Shown: positions 9,914-20,500 of the stretch, piece by piece
Layout: each line of letters starts with the position of its first letter
Position numbering within the stretch: position 1 is the first letter of the stretch
NCBI GenBank assembly: GCA_008508345.1
Contig: QNGE01000273.1
Coordinates: 34,917 to 98,916, forward strand
Direction: 5' to 3'
Source: Paragonimus westermani
Taxonomy: Eukaryota; Platyhelminthes; Trematoda; Plagiorchiida; Troglotrematidae
DNA length: 64,000 nucleotides
Position numbers and translations under genes: made by a program
The notes under the pieces: generated by a model
Databases searched by the model: none
Told to the model about the DNA's origin: nothing
What the model saw: only the letters and a program-made list of their open reading frames with translations

Positions 9914-10689
9914 ATTGCAGATTCTGATGGTATAATCTATGAAATGGATTAGCTCTCTCACAGTCACTCAGTATGCCCGGAAAACTGTTTCGAAATCTGA
10001 GTGACAGCGAACGCGAGTGTGAGTTGTGTTATGTACCCTGTTATCACTGAACAGTAAACAAAATCTACCGGTCGTAATCCATAAATCACGGCAATACCCT
10101 AGTGCAAACTGCAACAACTCATCTGTGTATGAAAAGCGTGACTGCGTGGTTGATCATGGCTACCAAGAGTGTACAGAGTTTTTAGAGAGGAATTTTAGCG
10201 ACGTGTAATGAAGTAAACTGGATTTAAATTCACATGAATTTTTCGTATTAGTAAATGAACGAAGTGGGACAATCAGTTAATTCTGTTATAAAGTTCTGCG
10301 GGTTTCACCAGGATATCAGTGGTCAGATGTGAATTTACTCTCTTAGTGATTGGTGGATAATACAACACCGGCAGGAATGCGCACAGTGCTTCCCCCGGAC
10401 ATTACAATTAAACGTGCGAGTTTGTGCAGCCATCTTTCGTAAAGCTCCATCTGCTAATTTCTGTGGAATGATCTTTCCATATTCCTCAGTGATTCGTTCC
10501 GGATTAGTACAATCCTTTGGACCGCCATCGGTGACATATATGTTTATTGTTTTCAAGCATTTTCGGTGAGCTGTTCGCACGATGGTAACGAGAATTCATA
10601 TAATTCTGTCTTCGTTCCCGCCAGTAATAGGTTGAATAGAGGGGTATGAATTGTTTCCACTATACTAGCGTGCCATATAACACACAGTT

Positions 10690-10800
10690 TTGTTGCCGAG
10701 TAGTATATTGCTCACAATCAGAGAGCACATTTGGGAACCAGTGTCAGCGCCAGGAAGACGAGGTACCAGAAGCGACTATTGAAATAGTGTGTACGTGTCA
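10690..10800 (+). repeat. LTR fragment, plus orientation
   Basis: GAGTAGTATATTGCTCACA, GACGAGGTACCAGAAG and GACTATTGAAATAGTGTGTAC align with the first 110 bases of the LTR at 1744 (AAGTAGTGTATTACCCACA, GACTATCGGACCAGTGTGT). An inverted partner lies at 11994-12275, sharing the 23-base segment around 10773-10795. Confidence 0.45.
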
Positions 10801-10818
10801 TGAAGGACGTGCTGCCAA

Positions 10819-10834
10819 GTGTGTGTGTGTGTGT
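10819..10834 (+). repeat. (GT)n microsatellite
   Basis: Eight GT units. It explains a Thr-His repeat open frame on the minus strand, which is not a gene. Confidence 0.9.
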
Positions 10835-10837
10835 GTA

Positions 10838-11460
10838 TGCATCAGCACCTTGGCGTGGTGGGCAGGCTTGCGTGCTGTTTTGATCCGGAAGGCTGTGGTG
10901 ACTGTGACTTCGGTCCTTGCGGGTTCAACCTTGTCAGATTGGCCGAAGGGGAGCAGCCAGACAAAAAGCAGATGCATGAGTGGCCGCGGTCTTCTATACA
11001 TTCTTTTCTTCGGCTTTCTTGGTGTGCTGTATGATGAATGACCTGCCTGGCTTTTCATAGTTCAGTGAGAAATTTGCTTTTCATCCCCATCTTCTTTAGG
11101 TTGCACTAACCTGCACTCCTATATCGCAACGCTTCTTGTATTACGCTTCAAAAATCTCTCTTCCTAGTTTAGATCTCGTCATTGCAGCCTCTCTCTGTTT
11201 AGTATCCGAGAGATAAGAGTTTTCCTTCCTTATTAGCCAATCAAGTGGCTAACCAGCATTGGCCGACTGGACACAAAGGCCCCACTGGCACACCTCCCGG
11301 TCTTATTCCTTCGGGTTTACACTGGATATGTGGTGTGTTGGTGGAACTGCAATTGGTGCAGCGCAAGCCAGTTGCAGAGATGGGTAAGCGCAGGCGTCCT
11401 TTAGCTTCGGTCACTGTGACAGGCTAATCCGAATCGGATGCCGCCAACCATGCATCAGCC
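10838..11460 (+). repeat. Detached LINE 5' region (repeat R1)
   Basis: The first 200 bases encode, in one frame, GLRAVLIRKAVVTV and STLSDWPKGSSQTKSRC, nearly identical to the 5' region of the minus-strand LINE (62761-62498). The second half carries TTCGGGTTTACACTGGATAT and GTGACAGGCTAATCCGAAT, also present at 37430-37775 (plus) and 57700-57965 (minus). No RT follows. Probably an untranslated leader or ORF1 remnant of the LINE family. Confidence 0.6.
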
Positions 11461-11993
11461 AGGCAAACGAGTGCACACGTTCGTGATACTATGTTTCGTG
11501 TAATAAGTAATCTTGCGGGGCAAACGTCCTTAGAGGTCATAGCGGGGCTACGTCAGGAAGGTATGCGCGTCACAAGATGGACCGTGGCATTCATCCTCAG
11601 GCTAATGTGAATGAACTCTATCAAGCTACGCTATGCATAGTCAGTTTTTCTAAGTGGTGTTAACAATCAGCGTTGAGACCCAGTGTGTGAGGAGCTGGAT
11701 CACAATGTCGTGCCCATTAGCTCAGTAGGTCGGATATACCGAGACAGTTTTATCCCAGCGGTTTCAGTTATGCTAATGTTTGCGTCAAACTGATGCAACT
11801 ATGCGTACTCACCGACCAGTGCTTGCATGGGCAACCGCAAATGACTGGTTTGTTTAAATTATCACTGTTACTGACCGCAAATAGTATTGTCTGTGAATCG
11901 ATACCGTAAATTAAGATGATGAACGAAAGCAAAGCAACAGGGATGCATTCGACAAGTACATTTTCAGAAGTGCGTCTGAGTTTGATGTAGTAC
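11461..11993. other. Unrecognised stretch with one tRNA-like patch
   Basis: At 11728-11790 a box A-like TTAGCTCAGTAGGTCGG is followed by a poor box B (GGTTTCAGTT). Stems do not pair, so it is at most a SINE relic. Nothing else is recognised. Confidence 0.4.
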
Positions 11994-12275
11994 TGTGCGT
12001 CGTGGCCTCAAAACACGTTTGGCCCGCGGAAATGGTTTTTGCGTGAAATTTCATACAGGTTACGTTGTAAAATAGGACCACGAACGCGTACACTCATTTA
12101 CACGACTCATGTGCATTCACATATATTGGGTAGCAGTACACTGTCGTCCGCCCTGGTGGTATGTCTCCAGTAGTGTGTACACACTATTTCAATAGTCGCT
12201 CCTGGTCCATCGTCTATCTGACACGGAGACTTGCCCTTTACTTCCTGTATGTATGCACTACACTACTCACAAACT
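11994..12275 (-). repeat. LTR relic, minus orientation
   Basis: Aligns along its whole length with the inverted LTR at 2498-2782: CGTTTGGCC, CGAACGCGTACACTCATTTACACGA, CATATATTGGGTAGCAGTA, CGCCCTGGTGG, TGTACACACT and ACTACACTACTCACA. It is strongly diverged, so it is an older copy. No gag is recognisable on its inner side. Confidence 0.55.
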
Positions 12276-12639
12276 AAGCTACCTGTTATACAACATTAGA
12301 ACGTTGTTTACACTTTGTACTCTGGCTCGTTTGTTGAAACTAAAGTTCATATTGTCCGCTCAAGAGCGGCGTGCGATTTGTCGAATCCATTATGCAATCA
12401 ACGTAATAATAATTTCCAAACATTTCCGTGATCATTTGTCGCCAGTGTGCAGCTAGTCAAAACACATATCGTTCGGGCATATTTGGGCAACGCTTTTACC
12501 TACGATAATAATTGCACATCAGCCTATTCCACAGTTAGCTTCATTTGGATACAAAAAGTCCACATAAATTAATGTTGCGTCCATAAAGACGACTGGTGTT
12601 TAGTCGTGGATTTCTCTATGATTCGATCGCAGCTTTCAA

Positions 12640-12790
12640 TTCCCGTTGGAATGTCCAGGCAGTTTCTGTTGAGAAATAGCACTAGACTTGAGGTTCGCTT
12701 TCGCTCGTATTACTGCGATTCAAACTGCGGCCACGGTTTCGTGAGGCAACCGGGTTAGCCACTGCACAATTCGCCTGGCATTAAATACGA
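12640..12790 (-). repeat. Hammerhead/tRNA-like repeat, copy A
   Basis: The minus strand reads GGTTGCCTCACGAAA, a box B-like GTTTGAATC (12717-12725), then GAGCGAAAGCGAACCTCAAGTC and TAGTGC. Ribozyme box 2, the GTC cleavage site and the 3' strand of stem I survive. Box 1 (CTGACGA) is deleted, so it is inactive. Same unit as 33270-33480. Confidence 0.55.
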
Positions 12791-14212
12791 CCGAACTGCC
12801 TTAAGTGAGTTCTCAAAGACCTTCGCCTGTAACTAGTGCAGAGACAATGCAGAGACCAAATACGTCAACGCAAACACCACGCTCCTAATCTGTCACCCAA
12901 TGCGTGCGTATGCATAAGACTGACCTCAAAATGCTAGTTCTGTTCGTATCGATAAGGTTTCGAGTATTCCTCAATTCTACAACGATTCCAAGTGTCCACT
13001 CTCAACCACCCGATTTGTAATGAGCACATATGGAGTCATGTTGGGGAATGGATGCAATTCGTTTTTCGTTGTGTTCTTCAAATTGTGGCTTTATTAGCGA
13101 GAAAGTTTCCTACGCACAGAAGGCGAATAATGTCTATATATTTATGCACATATATATATAACGCGTTAATAACAGTATACGTAATATGCGTGAGTAAGGA
13201 TAGCGTGGTAGAACTGACTGACAATTGCCAATCATCAGTTAAGACAGTGGGAGTCTGCGGGTTATGACGGGCGGGTAGGTTGGTGTGACGGTAGTGTTGA
13301 TCTGGTAAATCGTTTGCTGTGTGAAGCTGTACAAGTCTTGGAGTCAAAGATGTTTGTCGTAAGATTATGTATTGCTTAGCTCGCGTGACGGCCTCAAGAG
13401 AGGATGTGTTGTTCAACACGTTTTGCAGCAATGAGTGATCATTCCTCTTGATGCGTCGTGTACAGAAGTGACAAAAGGTGATTGTTTGATGTGGTATCGT
13501 TCTTGGTCAAGCGCCATTCCAAACAGTGAAATAGGTCATGAGTTCTTGGCACCGACACTAACGATGCTGATCGACTTGGGACCGCTGACCATGTCATGTC
13601 TGACGCTATGTCGAGCGTTCTGTCAAGCTTTGATCGAATAAGCATGGTTGATATATGAGCTGGATTAGGCTTTGAAATGTAGATCAACTAGGTAGCAGTG
13701 TCAAGACACGTTACATGTTGGATACATGTTAGAGAGAAAATTGAACTGATTGCATATATGGCAGGTCTAACAAGGTAATTAGGGAATAGGTACGGGCGAA
13801 CCAATTAGATGTGTAGGGACGAATTCACTGTGATATTTCAGTTGACCAAACAGCGAAATATCCGTTTCGAATGAGGTCATTCTAATCGCAACAGTTTCAT
13901 TCACAACTGCGTTTGTAGTGGGTATGCTGCAAACAGTAGATCACCAAATTCATGAACTCCGAAACACATGAAATTATTATGTCGCTAAAACATGTACCTG
14001 CAGATGAATGTCCAGTAAGCTGGATCGCAATCATGTAACAAACTGTCCATTACATTGTGGGCAGTATCTGGCATTGTTGGGTATGTGTGTGCTACACACG
14101 CTGATCGGCAGCAAGATTAATCAGACGACCGCATGTCGGAACATAGATGCGCTGACTGCATACTCACTGACATGAGGACATTGGGACTTCAGACAAACAG
14201 AAACCACACGCC
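12791..14212. other. Unrecognised non-coding stretch
   Basis: A short LTR-like patch (TCTGTCACCCAATGCGTG at about 12890-12907) is the only echo of another repeat. AT-rich runs (TATATAT) occur near 13136-13160. No gene is seen. Confidence 0.45.
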
Positions 14213-14330
14213 ACTAAGCATTGCACGATGTGAGGAGAACGGCTGTCTCCTACCAGGATGGAACTGGGGACCTTCTGTGCGCTAGACAGAAGTGATGACC
14301 ACCACACCGCGGAAGACACTATCCCATCGG
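14213..14330 (-). repeat. tRNA-derived SINE head (tRNA-Val-like), copy 2
   Basis: The minus strand carries GTGGTGGTCATCAC, the anticodon stem TCTGT/ACAGA with a seven-base loop, CCCAGTTCCATCC in the box B position, and the CAGCCGTTCTCCTC tail shared with 8762-8880. Confidence 0.6.
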
Positions 14331-14837
14331 TGCGACCGCTACTGGAAGATGTGTAGTCGCAGGTTCGCTTCCAATGAGCCTTGCAAGCGTACGCCATTCG
14401 CCACATCCACTATTATTGTCTTCGAAGAAATAGTTGAAGTAAAATGGTCGACGTTCAGCGTAGACGCGCACCTGCTCATCCTGAGGTAACCACCAGTCGC
14501 TCTCGATTCCACGAGACTGTACAGCGAGTTGGTGGCCAGTGACACGGGTTAGTACTCTTTTGTCTTCATTGTCTGGTTTCACAAAGTAAAGAGAAAGTAA
14601 TTCATTGTTCTCGTGGATCAGGTTTGATGTGACTGGATTGTTGTCATGGGACGATTACGGGCATTTCTCACACTGGGCACTGATCATTCAAATGGTTACT
14701 TCCTCGGTCGGTTCCTCCATATGTATTCCAGTGAATTTGAGGATGGCAGATATGAGAGCACCCTTGAGACGACCAGCGATTACATGTTGGAACACAGTAG
14801 TCGTTTAATATATCAGACCGGCTCATCATCATCATCA
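14331..14837. other. Unassigned; ends in (TCA)5 at gap edge
   Basis: If the LINE RT on the minus strand continues past the gap, its downstream part should lie here, but I cannot align any of it to RT. (TCA)n at 14823-14837 borders the gap. Confidence 0.4.
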
Positions 14838-15252
14838 NNNNNNNNNNNNNNNNNNNNNNNNNNNNNNNNNNNNNNNNNNNNNNNNNNNNNNNNNNNNNNN
14901 NNNNNNNNNNNNNNNNNNNNNNNNNNNNNNNNNNNNNNNNNNNNNNNNNNNNNNNNNNNNNNNNNNNNNNNNNNNNNNNNNNNNNNNNNNNNNNNNNNNN
15001 NNNNNNNNNNNNNNNNNNNNNNNNNNNNNNNNNNNNNNNNNNNNNNNNNNNNNNNNNNNNNNNNNNNNNNNNNNNNNNNNNNNNNNNNNNNNNNNNNNNN
15101 NNNNNNNNNNNNNNNNNNNNNNNNNNNNNNNNNNNNNNNNNNNNNNNNNNNNNNNNNNNNNNNNNNNNNNNNNNNNNNNNNNNNNNNNNNNNNNNNNNNN
15201 NNNNNNNNNNNNNNNNNNNNNNNNNNNNNNNNNNNNNNNNNNNNNNNNNNNN
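14838..15252. other. Assembly gap (415 Ns)
   Basis: A run of Ns. Open frames spanning it have no meaning. It truncates the LINE RT fragment. Confidence 1.
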
Positions 15253-15948
15253 ACCAGCCCGGTCACTCACCTTGTTCAGCATGGTCTGCATGTCTTCGGC
15301 AGAGGGGCTAAGTAAGACAATGTCGTCCGCATACTCCAGGTCGGTCAATCTAGCGCCAGGAAGGAGCTCAACACCAAGCCCACTGGATTCACGAAGCGCA
15401 CCCTCCAGAATGTCGTCCATGACAAAATTGAACAGGAAGGAGGGAATCGGACACCCCTGACGAACACCACTAGAAGTGATGAACGCCCGAGACAGTTGTC
15501 CATAAACTCTCACCCTGCTTGCAGAGTGAGATTACAGCGATCTCAATAGATTCACGTATTTCTCTGGTAATCACTTGCGAAGGAGAGAGCTCCAGAGAAC
15601 GTTACGGGCAACTGCACTGAAAGCAGCCTTCGGGTCTAAAATGACCACGACCGTCGACTGCCTATATGAATGCCGATGTTGCAAGATCCATCGTAAGGTA
15701 AAAATGTGATCAACACACCCTCGACCGGACCTGAATCCTGCTTGTTCTTCGCGTACCTGACTTTTTCTGGGCTTGGTGAGCCGACGTAAAATGAGGCCAG
15801 TGATTAACGTGGACGCAACAGACACCAAACTGATGCTTCTGTGGTTGTCATGTAGACTTTGGACCCCCTTTTTGAAAACCGGATTGACTGTTGATCGACA
15901 CCAGCTGCTAAGATTAACACAGTTACCAAGACCTAGTCGCAGACTCAT
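15253..15948 (-). pseudogene. LINE reverse transcriptase fragment
   Basis: Minus strand. The first frame (15948-15571) holds STVNPVFKKGVQSLHDNHR, then QVREEQAGFRSGRGCVDHIF (fingers) and VVVILDPKAAFSAVARN (motif A, first Asp kept, second Asp of the usual AFD replaced by Ser). After a frame break near 15514-15570 comes RVYGQLSRAFITSSGVRQGC (motif B) and LTDLEYADDIVLLSPSAED (motif C, YADD intact), running into the gap. This is non-LTR RT, distinct in sequence from the LINE at 58.6-62.8 kb. No endonuclease was found upstream. Clade not assigned. Confidence 0.8.
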
Positions 15949-16400
15949 AGATATGCTTTTGGCTCTGGTACCGTCTTGTTAGCCTAGTACAAATAATTTG
16001 GTGTGGTAGGACGATGCGGAACGTTTGCAGTGATGTTATACACCATCTGGAGACTAGCAGTTTCCGTGGTATGTGGAACAAGTGCTTGTCTCCCACAGAT
16101 TACCCTGAGCCTGAAGACCTGACGAGCCCAGGAGTAAGACGTAATTGTCACAGCGGCTAAATTCCATTGCACCCAGCGAGGTGGGGCAATCCGTTGGGCC
16201 GGTGACGCCTCGGTTAAGCAGGGCGCGCACGTTCCCTGCCCCGAGTGACAACGAGTGGCAGCGTTCAAATATATGGACTGTATTGGCTTGACAAGCCCCA
16301 CCATGAGCATTTTCCGAGGAAGGAACAATGATTAAATCTATTTGTAATTTTCTTTCTCGGTATCTCAATTTTTTCCGCAAAACCACCAACGGAATTTCAG
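15949..16400 (-). pseudogene. LINE 5' part, weakly coding
   Basis: GC-rich minus-strand frames (LGAGNVRALLNRGVTG, then TSLGAMEFSRCDNYVLLLG) lie directly upstream of the RT fragment in the same orientation. No domain is recognised. Probably element sequence by position only. Confidence 0.35.
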
Positions 16401-16920
16401 TCAGTCATAAGATCACCTTCGCAACATTCCCGGTGTACGCATTTTGACTGTCCCGCGACAGTGATTTACAGCCCTCCACTGAACTTGTTCGCGGAAGCAT
16501 TAAAAACAAAATACCTCAGATTTTGAGTAATTGTGAGAAAACAATTCATTGAAAGTGCATGGGGTGAATGAACATCGACAATCCTACCAGACGACGGAAC
16601 TAAATCAGATAGAATTATTTGGAAATTTAGAAGAATTCAGATTATGATAAGAAAACTCACTACAAATACGGCGTTACTGAAGACCGCGGCATAAAAACGC
16701 AATTTCATGCAAATATATTTACCGATTTTTAACCTGTGATTGATACAGTAAGCTTAGCTAACCGCATTGTTATCAATAAAATAATGTTACCGCATTCTTG
16801 TCCGGCATGCTTAAAATGAACTGATTAGAAGGAGTGGTTCATACTATTCGGGTGAGTACTGGATAAATTCCATTAGGTAGATGTCAAAGCACCACTCAGT
16901 GTTGATCACGTTTGCCACAA
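16401..16920. other. Unrecognised non-coding stretch
   Basis: AT-rich, no coding or repeat signal that I can identify. Confidence 0.5.
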
Positions 16921-16929
16921 TAGTTTAAG

Positions 16930-17570
16930 AGAAACTGCAACATATGCTCCCACATCCGTCTGTCTGGGGTCAGCCTAGATGAAAGCAGTAACATGAGCTA
17001 GTAGCTGCGTTCATTTGAAATTTTACTGGGCAGCTGATCGTATAACGGCCAGTTCGAGGCAATATGGCTGTACTTCACAATCTTATTGGGACGCGTAACC
17101 TCATTCGCGAAATCACAGTTCACTAAGTGGGCAAAGTGTTGCCATCACCACACGAAACATCTCTGTCTAACACCCAGATGTTCCCCGCTTCGATTTTAGG
17201 CAAAGCCAATTTTTCTCACACCGTTAAACTTCAGGTGGTTGACAGTCCGCATTTTATGGTTTGTAGTTCCAGCGTGTCTCTGGTACAGATCATTGATCAC
17301 AGTGCCCAATTGGTATGTGGAAAACTATGCAATCAGCCACAGAGCGGTTTTCCTTGTAAATTCACTCCAGTTTATCATCCGCGAGTGAATGGTTAGATAG
17401 AAAACTTTGTGTGGACTGTCAAGAGCACTAATATTACAAACAAATTAATGCCTTTGGTAGAATCTATCAGAACTACTGATAGTTTCATGTTTGGGTGTCT
17501 TAATACTGTCTGCAGTACAACTTGTGGGAGTCCAGTCACTTTGGTTGAAACGGAAATGCTATGATCAAGT
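16930..17570 (+). pseudogene. int: Ty3/Gypsy integrase fragment
   Basis: Plus strand. LQHMLPHPSVWGQPR near 16935 fits the zinc-binding H....HPS...R stretch, but stops follow. From 17127 the core reads LGKANFSHTVKLQVVDSPHF (the position of H-x-D-F is N), IIDHSAQLVCGKL (second Asp kept), CKFTPVYHPRVNG, a stop (17394-17396), then IENFVWTVKST (Glu kept), NKLMPLVESIRTT and CGSPVTL. About 30 residues between VDS and IIDH seem deleted. Different orientation and sequence from the integrase at 3.5 kb, so a separate element. No LTR or RT accompanies it. Confidence 0.7.
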
Positions 17571-17579
17571 TTGTAACAC

Positions 17580-20500
17580 GATCACTTTCCGGATGTTGAC
17601 AGTCCCTGAGGCAATGGTTTACGTTACTGTACAGAAATAATTAAAGTTTGCGTTTTGAACAATATATGTGATGGTGTTGAACGAAGTGGAGTGGTGAGCA
17701 TTCTGAATTGAGTCCGATCAAAAACGCTGATTTCACCAAAAAACACTGGTGCATATTATATCGCACAAGACTACAGAGTCGGCGCCCATATCGAAAACAA
17801 TATCCACGGTGAATTCAACGTGTGGTGCATATGGTTCAAGACATCCACGTAGTGCTTAGAATATGAAAACTTCGACAAATGTTTTGAACAGTCATCAAGG
17901 TTTCGCTTATTCTTCACTAACAAATGTGGAAAGTGGTTGTGAAATCCAATCGAGTCTAATTCATCGCACATTGTTGCAGTTCCTGCTCACATAGACTGCA
18001 GTTGTCGTAGGTAATCGTGAATAACCGCAGGTTCATGCTCACCATCCGTGGACTAGCTATTGTAGTTTGCGATCGTTGACTACCGAAATATATGGATTGC
18101 AATGGATTTGATTTTTCGAGTCAGAGCTACGTAGAGCGGACGGTCAAACACGCGCATACATTCGTCCGTTTCATTGTCACCCGGGTGTTGAACGGTAGCC
18201 AGTGCACACGGAAAGGCATGGAGCAAAACATTTCGGTGAGAACAGTGTCCTTTCCAAAAGCGTGCTGTAAACACTTCATCCATTTGTGCATCCACCGAAT
18301 CACTTGACCTCAAAATATGGTTCACTGGGTGTCATTTTATCGTTGTTTAACATGAGAGGTAATTTCAGCCAAGATCTACAGTTGCGGTTATCATCTTCAC
18401 GTTGATACTGTTATCTTACACAGGCACATCAAAATCATCAGGACATTAGGGAGAAAAGCAGGTCAACACGATGTCTGAACTGATTGTGTGCTGATGAGTA
18501 GTAACCAAGCGTAATTAAACACGATTCAGTTCAACAAGGCTTCGTGAACACAGTAAACAGTTAACAACAATGTCGTGAAAATTTTACACACCGATGCGAT
18601 TGAAGCTATCAACAAGTCATTCAACTCGCAGACCAGTAATAAAGTTCGTTAACAAAAATCGTGTAATTTGCCTCCGAATACAGTTTCAAGTTTCAGTTGT
18701 GCGTTAGTCTGAGGCCAACAGTTGGCACATGTTTGCGTGTGTTAGTTTTGTCCACAAAATTTCCGGAATAAATGAGTAGGTTGATCTAACTAACTCCTAG
18801 TTTGTTCAGCAAGTGCTATACACCACTAAAGATTTCCCAAATTGCTGAGAATAAAAGTATTAGAACGATTGCAACACATGCACAAAGCAGGCAATCAACA
18901 AAGGTTATTATCCTACCACACAGTCCACATTTGAATCGCTAACCAACCCCTTTATAAACATATCTGACAAGTTTATATGGTTGAGGAACACTAATTACCA
19001 AATCGCGGTTCGGTGCATTGATGAACAGTTATTGGCACTATGTACGCCATGCCAGTCGGCATCACATGTAAATCATGTTCACACGTGGACCACGTTCGCG
19101 ACGTGACCGGACAGTGCGGGTTCCGTGATTAAGTGATTAACATCTGTTTAACACCTAAAAGGTGGTCACTTCAGAACCGGGTGGAGCTGGTTGGGTTTCT
19201 CAAATCGAACAATTTCCACTGAATAACAGTTGCCAATGAGTGGATGGAACTTCCGAAAAGAGGACGGTGAGCAGAAGCTCGGCTTTTATATATACTACCG
19301 ATTTTGGAAACGATATCATGTAGGTGCTACAGTGTAGTGACGATTAGTGTTAGCTGATAGTTCGCCTGATGGTGGAAAATCAAAATTAGTTTTCCAGGCT
19401 GTCCGTTAAAGAGAACGAGGTTGGTGATAAACCATTTTATTCTTCAGCTCAATGAATTTTCTCACTGTGCAATTTGAAGCACATTGAAGAAAATACTCGC
19501 GGTGGTTAAAATAAGCTGCATACCACCTGAAAAAAATTGTGAAAATTTCGACACATTTAAACAGACATGTGATGTCGGACAAACATTATATTCTTCTGCT
19601 AACGTGTATCAAAGTTGCACAGAGGTGTGGATTCAGCAAATTCGCAAGTTTCCGATGACAAACAGAATATATATAACAAAGATAAACGAACTGGAAAGCG
19701 AACAGCGTCGAGCCAAGCTTCCCGAGCCGGTCCGCAGCTACCCAATTTTGCACGATGCACACAGTCGGTAGTCACATTTCAGGCTAGTGTGCGTAAACCA
19801 TATAGAAATACTGGGCAGTTGGAATGAAAGGCGGAACTTTTGTGATGCCGGAGCCGGGTGCTTTCACCGAGAATTTCCAGAGCAGTTAAGAACCAGTCGC
19901 TGGTATGCCAATTGGCCGGAAGCGTGGGTCTCCGGTTGCGACGGTCTACAACATCATCTGATTTCAAACAAGCCAGGTTGGCCACAGATGTGTCCGGATT
20001 GGCTTGTCAAAGTGACGGTGTGTGAAATTTTAGGTCGCGCGTTCGTTCCACATACATTCAGGCCTGCCTAGAATCGCGGTCTGAGTATGTTTAACCGTTG
20101 CTCACCAAACCAACACATCGCGACATAGTAAGTAAAATCGATTGAGGTTGAGTGGACAATTCACGTAGCTGTAAAACAGAGGGCAAGTTTGAATATATTC
20201 ATGAAACGTCCCAGTTGGTCGTTTTATTTGGAGAGGTATGGGTGAGGGTGAAGACATTCATGGCTATTTCGATTTGGGGTTTGCCACCTGGAAATTTCTC
20301 GGACCAGTGTCCAATTATGTTGACTTTAATCATGCAAGCCTGCTGACAGTTGATTAACAGAAATCCCAAATGTTCAGTAGTCCTGGGGTTTTACACTATC
20401 AACCATTATTCTAGAGCACATTCGGTTGGTACTTTGTGATTGACTAACCTCCAGAGCATGGTCAGTCATTGTGTTCTTGGTTGATGTTTATTTCAGCCTG

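Noticed and set aside
10798..10840. His/Thr-repeat peptides
   Set aside because: Translation of a GT microsatellite.
11728..11790. Possible tRNA gene
   Set aside because: A good box A, but no pairing acceptor or T stem and a degraded box B.
14646..15513. Long open frames on both strands
   Set aside because: They exist only because they run through the 415-N gap; only the RT part at 15253-15513 is real.
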